Assembly: GCA_030220185.1 (NCBI GenBank)
Contig: JASPKZ010001244.1
Coordinates: 1-64,000, forward strand
From: Diploptera punctata
Lineage: Eukaryota; Arthropoda; Insecta; Blattodea; Blaberidae
Length of the DNA: 64,000 nucleotides
Reading direction: 5' to 3'
Part shown: positions 46,200-58,584 of the stretch, piece by piece
How the letters are laid out: each line of letters begins with the position of its first letter
How positions within the stretch are numbered: the stretch's first letter is position 1
Translations under genes and position numbers: made by a program
The notes under the pieces: model-generated
What the model was told of the DNA's origin: nothing
The model's input: only the letters and a program-made list of their open reading frames with translations
Databases searched by the model: none

Positions 46200-49100
46200 C
46201 AGGCCTTACTCGATCCCGGAGTAAGGACAGGGAACCTCCTGCCCTGTCTTCCCATCATCTAACGATGATGAAATTACAATCCAAAGATACCTATCCCAAG
46301 CATCCTCCTCACGGACCAGACATATCAGATATGGATTTAAAATCCAAGCCAAGTGAAACAGACCAGGAATATTCAGACTCAGATGAAGGTTCAGAATCAA
46401 TATACGACACATCAAAAATCATAAATATGTAAAAGCACTTGATCTAGAGGAAGATAACATACAAAGTACACAAGATACAGACTTCATATTACCAAAAAGA
46501 CAAGTAAACAAACCAATCTAAAAGAAACAACTTCAGACATCAACACTGAAAATAGATTTAACCCTTTTAAATGATACAACCAACAGACACAGTAGAAAAA
46601 GAACAAACTAAGCCTAAATTCCGTAAACCACCACCAATAATTGCAGATATAAAAATCACAAATGCCATGACACTGGAAAAAAATCGCAGGTAAAAAGATA
46701 TCAAAACGGTAAAAAATGACTTATTCTAATAACTCCTTAAAAATCCAACCAGAAGATAATAATACATACAATAATGTAATAGAAAGATTGAAAATAAACA
46801 ATTACAAGTATTTCACACATTCCAATGAACCAAACACAGCACTAAAGGTCACTCTAAAAGGTTTACACCAACTGAATTCCCTACAGCCGACATACTTTCG
46901 TACCTACAAAACCACAATTATCCAATCATTGCAATCAGACAGTTAACCAAAACAAATGTTCCAGAATGGAAACAGAATAAAAACACACCCCTGCCAGTCT
47001 GGATACTCACTTTTAAAAGAAATGAACACCTTGAGGAAATGCTAAAAGAACTTAATCACATCTGCTACATAAGAGTAAACTAGAAAAATACATAGGCTTA
47101 TCAGGGATCACCCAATGTTATAGATGCCAGGGCTTTGGACACATAGCTCAGTTCTGTAATAGGACTGAGAGATGTGTCCGATGTTCTGGAACACACAGGC
47201 TTTCAGCCTGTTCTAACAAAAATGTTAAATGCACAAACTGCAAGGGCGAAACACGCCGCAAGCTACAGGGACTGTCCCATATACAAAAAAACTCACAGCA
47301 AGGCCTCAAACAAATGAAAGCAGATAAACCTCAACAACCTGCAATAAAATCTACAATTCAAAGTGGCACAAATAAAACACAAAGAACTACATTAGACAAT
47401 CTAAGACCTAACTTCATAAGTAGAGCAACACAAAATGCGGAAATTTGAAAGCCCTACGACTAACAGTTTAAACTTCCCTCCACTTAATAGAAATCACACA
47501 GCTGCTGATGCAGTGAGAAACACCATAAATAATAATAACTCAAACTCAATTGAAGCACTAATCACCCTCATTAAAAAAGTACTAGAAAATCCCCATCTAC
47601 TAAATACCATAATTTCACTTCTCACTGCACTAACCCAAAATGGCCCTTAACCCAAAACTTTAATAAAACCCTTGCTCTTATTAGAATGGAATGCAAACGG
47701 AGTCAGAAGCGAAATATTAGAACTCACTAACCTACTAACCAGACTGAACATAGACGTTGCCTTAATAGCTGAGACTAAACTAAAAGAAACATATTACTTG
47801 GAGGATACCTAACTATGACATTTACAGAACAGACAAAGAAAACGGAACATGGTGGCACTGCTGTAATAGTCAAATCCACAATACAACACACTCACTCACT
47901 ACTATCAAGGACTTACTAACATCCAACTAACTGCAATTGACATATACTCTCATAATGTTACAACTACTGTAGGAGCCGTATACATACCACCCAAAAACGT
48001 ACTAACGACTACTGAACTAGACACACTAACGAAGCACAATAATAAATTCATTTTTGGAGGAGACTTTAACGCCAAAAGCCCAATATGGAATTCAAGACTT
48101 ACTAACGCAAGAGGAAAAACATTACTACAACACTCAATAGACAACCGATACCAAGTAACAGGACCATTACAACCGACCCACTACAGTTATCAAGGACACA
48201 GACCAGACGTACTGGACATTTTCATCATGAAGCCAAGAACCTACCATAAATTACATAGACGCTCTTGATGAATTTAAACTCAGACCATTGTCCAGTAATC
48301 ATGGAAATAGATTTTCATCCCATCAGATCACAGACAAGAAACTTTAACACTAAAAACTACAAACTGGGCAGCCTTCAGACAAAATATTAAATGACAGTAT
48401 AACTCCAAATATTACAATAAATAATACAGAAGAACTAGACTTAGCCACCCAAAACTTTTCAAGACACACTTCTACAAACTTACAACAGTACTACTACCAT
48501 CAGCTTAAATAGGACTCAAAATACGCACTACATTCCCAGGACTAACTGAACTACTTCAACAAAAAAAGACAACTAAGAAGAAGATGGCAACCGTCTAAGA
48601 CTACGAGAAGACAAACGACAACTAAACTCAATTACTAAAAGAATAAATCAACATATTAAAAACTACAAATTTAAACAACTTGACGAACAACTAAAGACAG
48701 CAGTTGAAAAATAACAAACACTTGGAAAATAATCAAAACTTATCAAAATCTTCACTCAAAAATCAAACGACCAGAAACAGACCTCTACACGGAAGAAACG
48801 GACTACTATATGATGACCTAGACAAAGCTAACGCACTTGCAGAGACATTAGAAAATCAATTTAGATCAAAGACAAATAACAATCATCACGAACACTTTCA
48901 AGCTAAAATCAGAAGGCAAACAAAGACCTACTTAAACGTACCATCGACATTTCAAATTCCTATAGCTACCACTACTGAAATAAAGAAAATTGTAAACTCC
49001 TTAAATAACAACAAAGCTTCAGGACAAGACAGAATAACCACTACTACTCTAAAACAACTTCCTAGAAAAGGACTAGTTCATTTGACCAAAATCCTAAATT

Positions 49101-50340
49101 CTGCACTTAAATTACATCATTTCCCAACTCCTTTCAAACAAGCTAACATCATTTCCATTCTCAAATCTGGCAAAAATCCATTATTTCCTCAAAACTACAG
49201 ACCAATTAGCTTACTTGACCACATAGGCAAAGTACTTGAAAGACTAATACTCAAAAGACTACTACCTTACATATCTCAGATACTACCTCTGACACACATT
49301 TGCCTTCAGACCTGAACACTCAACCACTCTGCAGTTAACTAGACTCATGGACGACATAACAACAGGATTTCTACAAAGACAATTCACAACTGCTGTCTTT
49401 TTCGACATAGAGAAAGCTTTTGACTCCGTTTGGCATACAGGCCTAATATTTAAACTAATTCAATATAAAATACCTGACAGTTATATTAAAATAATTCACT
49501 CCTTTCTAAACAAGCGAACATTCAGAACCATATATAATAATCAAACATCAGACTGGCATCCGATAAAAGCAGGCGTCCCTCAAGGATCTGTACTGGCACC
49601 AACATTATATAACATATAACTTCAGACATCCCAACTTCAATACATACTAAAATAGCACAATATGCAGACGACACAGCGATATACTGTACACATACAGACA
49701 TTCAACACTCCACTAGAAAAATACAACTACACATCAACAGGATCAGCAACTGGTTCTCCAAATGGAGAATCAGACTAAACGCTGAAAAAACACAAGCCAT
49801 CACATTTACAAGAAGAAGACCAAACCCACCTACATTAAATATAAAACAACACAAAACATTGAATACACAGACTCAGTAAAATATTTAGGAGTTACACTCG
49901 ATAAAAAACTAACATTTAAACATCATATTAAACAACTGAAAATAAAAGCGCAAACCAGAACTTCACACCATTTCCCCATTCTCTCAGCAAAACACACTTT
50001 CACTAAAAACACAAAATAAAAACATATATAAAGCTATCATCAGAACCACTTATGACCTATGCCAGTCCAGCCTGGGGACATGCCGCAGCCTCCCACATTA
50101 AAAATCTACAAATAGCCCAAAATAAAGCCCTAAGAATCATACTCCATGCAGACCGCCAAACTCAGATCTCCATACTACACGACGTCACAAATATCGCTTA
50201 CATAACAGACCACATAAAACACTTAGCAAATAGACAAAGAGACACAATTGTTACACATAAAACAGACTAATAAAACGAGATAGGCAATACACAAATACAC
50301 CACTTCACTACGATACAGGACACCAATGCATATAATACTT
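46200..50340 (+). mobile_element. Jockey-like LINE, near full length but inactive
   Basis: ORF1 (about 46260-47650) has a PRE_C2HC-like part (FTHSNEPNTALKVTLKGLHQ) and three zinc knuckles starting CYRCQGFGHIAQFC (about 47117) and CVRCSGTHRLSAC. ORF2 begins about 47670 with the endonuclease LEWNANGVRSEILELTNLLT, FGGDFNAKSPIWNSR (about 48055) and GHRPDVLDIFI. The RT follows (48704-49700): NNKASGQDRI, NYRPISLLDHIGKVLERLIL, FFDIEKAFDSVWH, AGVPQGSVLAPTLYNI and QYADDTAIY. A thumb at 50052-50270 has TYASPAWGHAAASHIKNLQI. At least ten frameshifts or stops separate these pieces. No poly-A or duplication was located with confidence. Confidence 0.9.
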
Positions 50341-50734
50341 TAAATCTTAATGCATCATAAAACACTCTAAGAAACTAAGGCCGTGTTACTAATGCTTACT
50401 ACTTAATCTATTCCTCGTCGTTGATAAAAATCTTGCACATAAGCTCAAAAAATCAGTATAAATTCTCAATACATTCACTCAATTTAACTTACAATCAGCC
50501 ATAAAATAGAGAGAGGAACACTCTCCCTGTCAATCATATAAAATAATCAAAACACTTAAATAAAAGCACAAAAAGATATCGGGTCAAGACCTTCATAAGG
50601 TCGGCACCAAATTCATACTTCAAATAATTGTTCTAGGCAACCAGATCATACTATTTATTGCCAAAGGAACGCAATATTGTAAGGAGGAGCTTTCTTTAAT
50701 ATGGTAATTATAACACTGATAAATATTTCGTGAA

Positions 50735-50822
50735 AGACGACTCTGATTGGTTGTAAAACAGAAATCATTGAAATGTGATTGGTCATTGACTCCCATTTGG
50801 GGCATGAGTTAAATAGTCACTG
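50735..50822 (+). repeat. ~75-bp repeat, copy 1
   Basis: Shares TGTAAAACxxAAATCATTGAAAxGTGATTGGTCATT-type sequence and CCATTTGGGGCATGAGTT with 61866-61945. Not coding; origin unknown. Confidence 0.8.
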
Positions 50823-51099
50823 AAATCTATTCAAAATTAAAAACAAAGACTAAACGAAATTTGAAAATAACACAACACAACTGCTATAAAGCAATGAATA
50901 TTAAAAACTCAATCAGAACGACACTACAAATAAAACAATATTTAAAACAGGACACCTTAGAAATCTTAAAATAATAGATTGGAAGAAGACATTCCCAATC
51001 TGTCCAAACTAATACAAGAGAAACATCGCCGCAACATATACATCAATGTATTAATAGTAATATTATTAGTCACAGATATTGACTTGTTAAGAAGATAGG

Positions 51100-51410
51100 C
51101 AAGAATATCAAAATTAGAGATAATAAAAATAATACAATAAGAGAAATTATGAATATAGAGAAAGATATTGTAAAAGAGATTGAAGAAATCCAATTAAGAT
51201 GGTATGGACATATAATGAGAAGAAGGGACACAGAAACAAACAAAGAAGTTTGTAATGGATACCTCCTGGAAAAGGGAAATGTGGTAGTCCAAAGCAAACA
51301 TGGATAAAGGGAATTCAAGGCAAAATGAAGAAGATAAATATCGCAGAGGCAGTCACACAAGATCGGGAAGTGTGGAAGAAAAAAATTGTATATTTTGGTT
51401 GAGGATACCT
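51100..51410 (+). pseudogene. LINE C-terminal fragment
   Basis: Reads IEEIQLRWYGHIMRRRDTET (about 51180) and, after a frameshift, WIPPGKGKCGSPKQTWIKGI and EAVTQDREVWKKKI (to about 51400). Same tail family as 4905-5550. Confidence 0.75.
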
Positions 51411-51786
51411 GTGTAAATAACAAAAACAATCCTGAATAAAAAAATTAATATCTCAATGGAATCAATCTGCAGATGTATTAAAATTAATTCAAAACTATAA
51501 ATTCATGGCTTAGAAGTATCTCAGACAAGTAATAACATATAATAGGTCTATGTGTATTGTGTATATTATACACTATTTATTTTTAAGATTGTTAGCCGTC
51601 ACCTTAAATTAACAAATATTATATACCGGTACTTTAAAATGATGAAAATGAAGTTTTACTGATCAATTGAGAATTTTGAAACGATTTTTTTTAAATATTT
51701 TCGTTAGTTGCAACGTACATTATTTTATTTCATATGATGTCAAATTCATTATTCTTAACAGATAAGCAGTATATTAATAATATGTG
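51411..51786. other. Intron 3, unrecognised stretch
   Basis: AT-rich, nothing recognised. Confidence 0.3.
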
Positions 51787-52083
51787 GGGCATGCCGCATT
51801 CAAGTTGGTTAAGGCAATACGCTAAACTTTAAAGGTACGGGATTTGAGTCCCGATTCTGTTAGAATGTTTAAAGTTGAAATAAACCCTCTGGTAGAACAA
51901 TGGACCTGGATCGACTGAGCCGCTAACGTAAACGAGTAAGAGATACTTGTTCTAGGGGTAAAGACAGTCGTCAAGCAGGGCTGACAATCCGGCTGGCATC
52001 TCGCCGATTGTCTAGATATGTGAAATCCTTAACCCCAAGGACCTCTAAGACCTGTATTTGGATCACTTTATCTTTATTAATAT
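51787..52083 (+). mobile_element. SINE family S1, second copy
   Basis: tRNA-like head with AAGTTGGTTAAGGCAATACG and B box GGGATTTGAGTCCCG (about 51838). The body has AGCAGGGCTGACAATCCGG and GCCGATTGTCTAGATATGTG as in 26655-26945. Confidence 0.8.
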
Positions 52084-53302
52084 GTTCGTATTCAGCAGAC
52101 TATAATTCTTACGTAAGTTATTAACATGATGTCCTTTGTGAGGGCAGGTCATTTAATAAATCATTTTTAAAAATTGTATAAAATTTCCTGACAATGAATT
52201 AGTCCGAATTGTATCATTCAATATTTAGTAGCTAAACCATGAAGTATTGAAATGAGATATAGTACGAAACAAATTTATTTTCGTTAGCCTATAAGAACTG
52301 GTTCCATCATAGTGTTCATAAGGCTAAGTGACTTAAAAAAGCTAGCCGATGCTCTGCTGGCCTGTATTAAATGACGCTGAAAGAGCCAATGGGCTGGAAA
52401 CGCTGCAATCCGCATTAACCGCCCACCAGTAAGAGAGGAAGAAGCGCTTTGCTTTCTTGTGGATTATTTAAAACTGTTTGAGAAACAAATATTTTTGTCT
52501 TCCTTCCTTTTAACGACCGAATTTCACAAACTATAAAGGGTCAAGTAATTATACAAACTTTAAATGTAACATATGGTGAACCTATGTAATAAGCAAGCTG
52601 CGTTGTTTTCAGATTAGTGTGATCATCTTTTTATTAACAACTCCTCCCAAATTAAGTGGGTCACAGAAATAGGTACAATTATTAAATTTGAATAGGACTA
52701 AATATATTTCAACAAAAACGTAACAATTCTTTAAAAACATGACTCCGTGCCAAGATATTTACCCCTTAGAGAGTTAACTCTTCAGAAAGATTCTGTACCA
52801 ATAAAATACAAAACGTATTATTTTTAAATTCTCTAGCTCTTCAAATTACATAAACACTTATTTTAATATCGTAAAGAACTATTTAATTGGTCTATAAGAC
52901 TACAAAGTGTCTTTCATATCCGTGATAGTTTTATTATACCTACATATTTAATGACTTTATGGTCCTTTAAATCAAGCCATGTCTCTCCTTTGTTAGTAGT
53001 TTCTGGACCAAGCAAATTTGGTTATGCTTATTTCCCTACATATGTCAATAATTGGCATGTGGTCAACAAACCGACACAATGAGACACCATTACTACGATG
53101 ATGAAGGTCGGCAAATTTTGTTTAGAGCTCTCTTTCTCCACGCTTAAAGTTATTTTACGAGCTTGGAAACTTTGAAACCGGGACCCTCGGCTTAAAATCC
53201 TTCCCGGATGACTTGTCCCTTGGATTTTTCTATCCTAAAAATGAATTGACCCTAGCCGGATTTTAACCTGCAATCCGGGAATAAACCACCACGCCGGACA
53301 AT
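52084..53302. other. Intron 3, unrecognised stretch
   Basis: No family recognised; a possible decayed tRNA-derived head lies near 53160-53300 on the - strand. Confidence 0.3.
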
Positions 53303-54111
53303 AATACATAAAAATGAATGTTGTTTGCTTGTTTTTTTTTTTTGTTCATACTTTATGCGCGGCCATACCGTTGATCCGATTGTGATGGGGCTTTTTGCAA
53401 AATGTTCAGGAGATTTCCGGGATGAACATAGGCTATAAGAGAGTCGTGATACTCAACTCCTGCATGCTTACAAATCGCCCTTTGTAGTGGAAAAGGTGAA
53501 AAAAGTAGCTCTTTGGACGATTAAATGGCTTACGCTGCCTAAACCATAATATATACACAAAATGAATGTAGGTACACAGAATTGAATATCTCAAAACGCT
53601 CTAAAAAAAGACCGCGACAGCATATGTTTATCTCTTACGGATAACTCACAATAACCATTTTTGTCTTTCACTGATACCAAGAAGATCGAGACAAGTAGCT
53701 ACATATATTCCTGTGCAAGCATAGCAGTACATGGCGTGCATTCTTTTATGGATAATTCACAATAACGAATTTTGTCTTTTAGCTCCTTTAAAAAGGACGA
53801 GATAAGTAGATTCCCGGGCAACACCGGGTAATCAGCACGGGGAATCTTAAAATAATTACGATATAAATTTATAATTATTTTTCATTTTACTCATTCAACA
53901 AATCATAAGAGGTACATTCATTTTTGTCTTTCATCCCATTTATGCCAAGAAGATCGGGATGAGTTGATTCCCGGACAACGCGGGGTAAACATCACGGTGT
54001 ATCTAAAAATAATTACGATATAATTTATTTCTTTTACTTATTCAACTAAACATAAAATCACATCAATTTTCTTATATTTAGGCGTAGCAGCACACGCCGG
54101 GTATTAGCTAA
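53303..54111 (+). mobile_element. Helitron-like element, non-autonomous
   Basis: The 5' part matches 29344-29725. The 3' end has a hairpin GGCGT-AGCAGCAC-ACGCC followed by GGGTATTAG and CTAA (54108-54111), then T, as expected of Helitrons. Between are two or three diverged internal modules with AAGATCGxGATxAGTxGATTCCCGG and AATAATTACGATATAA. No Rep/helicase coding. Confidence 0.7.
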
Positions 54112-54893
54112 TATTTAAATAACATCTTATGCTTTACATACATTAGGTAAGGTTTAGAGAAATAATTCCAGATAGTAAATGCTGCCATTCAACCGAATAA
54201 CAAACTGAAAGTATGCTTTGAATTTCATATAGAGTAGTCTATATACGGAATTTCATAAAAAAAATATATACAAAAAGGATTGAAAGAGAGATCTTTTGAA
54301 TGATAATAGTTTAGATATTGAACTGAATTTCACATGGAGTATCTTGCTAGAATTAACCTATAAAGAGTTTAACAAGTGAAGTCAATATATTGGAAAAAAT
54401 TCTGCGTCTCAATATTCATACCCTTGAGAATAGTTAAGACAAGAGAAACGTTCTTTATAGAGGAAGGAGGAAATAAGATAAGAAATTATGTCTTCCTGAT
54501 AGGAATATTACTCAGGTGCTACAGAAGAATAAGAAGCAGCAACAATTTATAGAATTCTATTACATGAAAGTTATGGCGTCCAGTATGTAACAAATCGTAA
54601 GTACGAGTATGAACAAGGAAGAAATTTCACGTATGATAATAGTCTTCTCATATGAATGACGTGAAACACCACTTATCTTCAGTAGAACGGAATTAGAGCG
54701 AAACATATGTACAATACTTATTTAAAAATGGAACGCACAGGTTTTTGACAGTCCATTTCAATACATCAATGATATAGCAGGAAATAAACCAAAGCAATTT
54801 ATAACATTACAGTTACATAGGAAATTAAATAATTAAGCTGTATAGTAGAATTATAAATATTTGGTATTAATAATTACATTTTATTTGCATATA
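54112..54893. other. Intron 3, unrecognised stretch
   Basis: No gene or element recognised. Confidence 0.35.
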
Positions 54894-55764
54894 CAGGGTG
54901 ACCACAAAGTCTTGCTGCCAAAACAATGTAACTGAGCTCGTAAACTATTTGAGTTAGAGGCGTGCGGTTTTTTTGCAACGTATTCTACATTTCTCAAAGT
55001 TTTGTTTTCATTTTTTCAGTTTGTGATTTAAACGATATTGACGACACCACAGGAAAAGGCCCAATGTGTATGGTCGTATGCTGAGACTGGTAAATCACCA
55101 GTAACTGTTCGGCGAAATTTTCGCCGGCGATATGGAAGAGATCCTCCAACCAAATAATCAATAATTAGATGGGCCGAGATATAGTGACTGTAATTCTAGT
55201 GTAATGGACTTGCCATGGAGTGGACGACCAGGTGTGAGCTAAGAAACTATCGACAATGTGCAATTTTCATTTCAACACAGCCCTCAAAATCGGTTCGTCG
55301 TGCTTCACGAAAACTGCGTTTACCAAAATCAACCATTCACAAAGTCCTCCATAAGCGGCTACATCTTCAGGTCTATAATATGAAATTACGTAAGCGTTGC
55401 TGCCAACTGACTTCCCTCGGCGTGCTGAATTTGCTAATTTCATGCCGAACGCAATTCTCGAACACAATGAGCACCTGCAGAGATAGATGTTTTCTGATGA
55501 AGCTATGTTCTTTTATGTCTGGACATGTTAATCGCCATAACGCTCGGATATGGAGGTACTGGTGATTTACCAGACTCAGCATACCACCATACACATTGGG
55601 TCTTTCCTGAGGTGCCGCCATTATCGTTTAAATCACAATCTGCAACACATGTAAACAAACTTTGAGAGATGTAGAATACATAGCAAAAAAATCGCTTGTC
55701 TCTATCTCAAATGGTTTACAACTAAATTTCATTGTTTTGGTAGCAAGACTTTGTAGACATCCTG
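54894..55764 (+). mobile_element. Fold-back mariner-like (DUF4817-type) element
   Basis: TA flanks the ends CAGGGTGACCACAAAGTC (54894) and, inverted, CAGGATGTCTACAAAGTC (ending 55764), as for Tc1/mariner. About 210 bp at each end are inverted copies, and they include the first codons of the transposase (TPQEKAQCVWSYAETGKSPV on the + strand at about 55040). The centre (55215-55500) encodes the HTH part QPSKSVRRASRKLRLPKSTI and HKVLHKRLHLQVY, then a later FHVSGHVNRHNARIW-like piece. The catalytic triad region is missing. Confidence 0.85.
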
Positions 55765-55989
55765 TATATTCATGAATGAGGGGTGTTCCTATTCTCCGCG
55801 TCTTGTTCACAAATTTCCCCACGTTTAACGAATTTTCTGGGTTTACTATCAACTCGTAACATGTCAAGCTATCATAATTTGAATTGTGAAAAATTTCCGG
55901 CAATCTCAGTTAATTAAATTTCTCTATATGTGCGTGTGACAAATTTAAATATTTGTTTAATAACTTTTGAAAATGTTTTGATGCATACC

Positions 55990-56350
55990 TAATGAATCAT
56001 CACCATCCAGGGATTAAGCCTGTTGGCTCGTTCCGGTTTCATGAAAGCTATAATTGTTAAAATTGTTCAGACCAGCTTTGCTTTAGTTGTCTTCATGTGG
56101 TCTGTCTGGTTACTTTCATGAAAACATTTAGTAATGTAGATTGTCCCCTGAAGATGTTACTGGCACCTCGCAGGGTAAGACGATTGAAGGGGCTGCCTTC
56201 TTAAGGTTCATCGTCATAACCTCCCATTATATCAGCCCTAGTGGGAGGGTTGCCTCTTCTGCTCTTCTCAGACCGTTGACGGCTTTCTCCTTGTTACCCC
56301 GGTGATGGGTCTTTATATTTCGCCCTAAAGAGAGGGTTGCCTCTTCCGCC
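55990..56350 (-). mobile_element. Short retroposon: LINE 3' end joined to 5'-UTR-like sequence
   Basis: The + strand start CATCACCATCCAGGGATTAA resembles the 3' end of LINE family B (CATCACTCCAGGGATTAGG). The rest carries the phrase GAGGGTTGCCTCTTCCGC, twice in variant form, as in the 5' UTR of family B (about 18830-18900). It looks like a LINE with its coding middle deleted. Confidence 0.5.
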
Positions 56351-56962
56351 AACCTAATGAATAATCCTTATAATTATATAAAATATTATTTTATAGAATA
56401 AAAATTAATTTTACATGTAATTCACATTAATGTGCTATTATCGTTTTTTACGTCTCATTTCATCAGCATGCTCAACACTACATGCTATCTTAAGCTATTT
56501 TTCATTCTTTACAATAATTGTGATTATTGTGAATTATTCATCAAAGTGTATGTTATTAACAAATAGGATGTCGTTGAGGTATTTGTGAACTAGTTCTTCG
56601 TCGGTTGCTGGCCATTAAGCCACCGCGACTCGCAATGTTTTCCTTCTACTAATTCCGAGATAAGTTTCAATTACACTATACACAAATTAGCATAAGGTAT
56701 TTCTTCGCCGACACCGTGTATTGGTGGAAGCGTGGTGCAACGTTCTCCCGCCACATGACTGTCTTCGATAGAAGCCTTGTTCGTAGGTAACATCGTATTT
56801 TACGGGGAATAAGACTAAATACAAGGTAAGTTGGTACCAATAATTGTGAACTTCCTCCATTTTTTATTGATTTATTATAAAAAAATATGTATGAGCCTTC
56901 CTAATCAGACGTTTAATTTTTCCATGATATCGATAGGTATCCTTTATTTACAATTTTATTAG
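56351..56962. other. Intron 3, 3' end
   Basis: Nothing recognised; ends with the acceptor TTTTATTAG. Confidence 0.35.
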
Positions 56963-57033
56963 GTGCAAAATTTATGAACCATGCTGATTTACCAGTAAAT
57001 TCTGCTGTCATTTTCACATCCTTAATGGCTAAT
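56963..57033 (+). CDS. Urea transporter, exon 4 (candidate)
   Basis: Acceptor ATTTTATTAG and donor AAT then GTAAGA. Taking the one base left over from the exon at 33514 it reads G AKFMNHADLPVNSAVIFTSL then MAN, 23 codons, ending in phase 0. It corresponds to the second LPxxTxPF region of urea transporters (vertebrate MANFMAEVGLPACTWPFCLA). FM, LP and the helix are recognisable, while the TxPF is replaced by SAVIF. It is phase-compatible with exon 3, but about 50 residues expected between them (the GLxGFN helix) are not encoded in either. The next exon was not found before the window ends. Confidence 0.6.
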
Positions 57034-57318
57034 GTAAGATATTTTTATTAAACTCAAAATGAGTTGTTTCTCTCCGCCTTCTGAACGTTTCATTTTATTT
57101 GTTTTATGTTTTAAAAATTGTATAGGAGAGTCAGCCTTTTGGAACAATTGAAAATCTAATGTATTCTGCATTGCACATGCATAATAATTAAACAATGATT
57201 TGCTTATGTATTTAATCTATTAAAATTGTAATTATATATTTTAAGATTCTCCCATATAACTTATGTAGACATGTGCTAAATGATGTATATTTTTATTATT
57301 TTTATTTCGTTTATTTCG
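57034..57318. other. Intron after exon 4
   Basis: AT-rich, nothing recognised. Confidence 0.35.
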
Positions 57319-57325
57319 AGTGTTA

Positions 57326-57613
57326 CTTACTTACTTACTCATTGGCACTATCGAACCGTAGGTTCATGGCCGCGCGGACATAAGCTCTCCATACATCTCT
57401 ATCCTGAGCTAATGTTTTCCAATAATTCCCTGTATAATCTACTTCCCTCAAATCATAGTTAATGTTGTTCTCCCACCTCATTCTTGGTCTACCAACTGGG
57501 CGTTTTCCCTCTGGCTTTCCTACAAGAAGCTTCCATGCACGTCTTTCATTCCCCATACGCGCAACATGTCCTACCATCGCAGTCTACGAGACTTAACTGA
57601 TCTTATTACATCT
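57326..57613 (-). mobile_element. LINE family A, 3' copy
   Basis: The - strand encodes MGNERRAWKLLVGKPEGKRP, VGRPRMRWENNINYDLREVD and YVRAAMNLR. Flanked by AGTGTTA (57319-57325 and 57614-57620). TTAC repeats form the tail. Little diverged. Confidence 0.9.
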
Positions 57614-58136
57614 AGTGTTAGAGAGGGAATTACATTTTCTTAAACAGTTAAAGGTAAAACAATTGTCGACCAATGAAAACGCAGTCATATATCTGTTTGT
57701 TCAGATTACAACTGGAACTCACCTCGAAAGAGGTAAGCATTTATTTGTCTTTGATAGTTAAGAATTTTGCACTTATGTAACAAATGGTTCACAGTCTGAT
57801 GTTCTACTTCACATGTCCACTGTAGACTGTCTGTGGTTACAGTCCCTAGTTTCCCCGTGTTCGGGTATGAATATGATAATTTATGGGTTGATTGACAGTC
57901 GTTTCTTCACTGATTGGAAGAATAGTTTGCAACCAGGTCCTTTTGTTTAGTCTCCCATGGCGTTGCCATAAACAGAATCCTTTTTCGTTTGCTTCAATGT
58001 TTGATTATTTGGTATTTTATGGTAAATGATTAATTATATCCAGTGTACCTTGTTGCGCCGCCTTCTTGGCTAGCTTATACGACATTTATTTGCCGTAAAG
58101 TCCTACATGAGCCTTGAGCCTTAATCTATCTGAAGT

Positions 58137-58584
58137 TGTGGCAAGAAGTAATAGACTCGTAAGTATTAAAACGTACCATTAATAGTAATAACTGGAAGGC
58201 GCACAAAACGTGCACACGAGTCTATTACCAACATAGAAACCTAAACGAATGGTACCTACCCCTCTAAGCTATAATGAATAACATATACACTCGGAGTGGG
58301 GTGGCGACTTTATGGGAGGAGTCATATCCCTTATAAAGCGAGGACGCGTGTGAAAACACTCTCACGCTCCTACGTTCTACAATAGTCAAGTTCTTCAGTA
58401 ACCGTTCGCGAAGGTGATATTAAAACACGTGGGCGGAAGTAATTCATCAACTCCACACCGAGTGAAGTATAAAACACTATACACATCAATTGTATAGTCA
58501 AATATATCCAATAAACTAAAATAATAAGTGTATAATTTAAAACATCCCTGAGTGATCATATTCTACCCTGAGCGAACCGGCACA
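58137..58584 (+). mobile_element. Solo LTR (448 bp)
   Basis: Begins TGTGGC and ends CGGCACA, with the TG...CA ends of LTRs. Flanked by AAGT on both sides (58133-58136 and 58585-58588). A TATA box (TTATAAAG, 58331) and a polyadenylation signal (AATAAA, 58510) lie in the expected order. It splits the RNase H domain of the surrounding LINE. No internal retroelement is present, so it is the product of LTR-LTR recombination. Family not identified. Confidence 0.8.

Noticed and set aside
52611..52680. TGTTTTCAG at 52610 as acceptor for the missing transporter exon
   Set aside because: In the required phase it reaches a stop after one codon.
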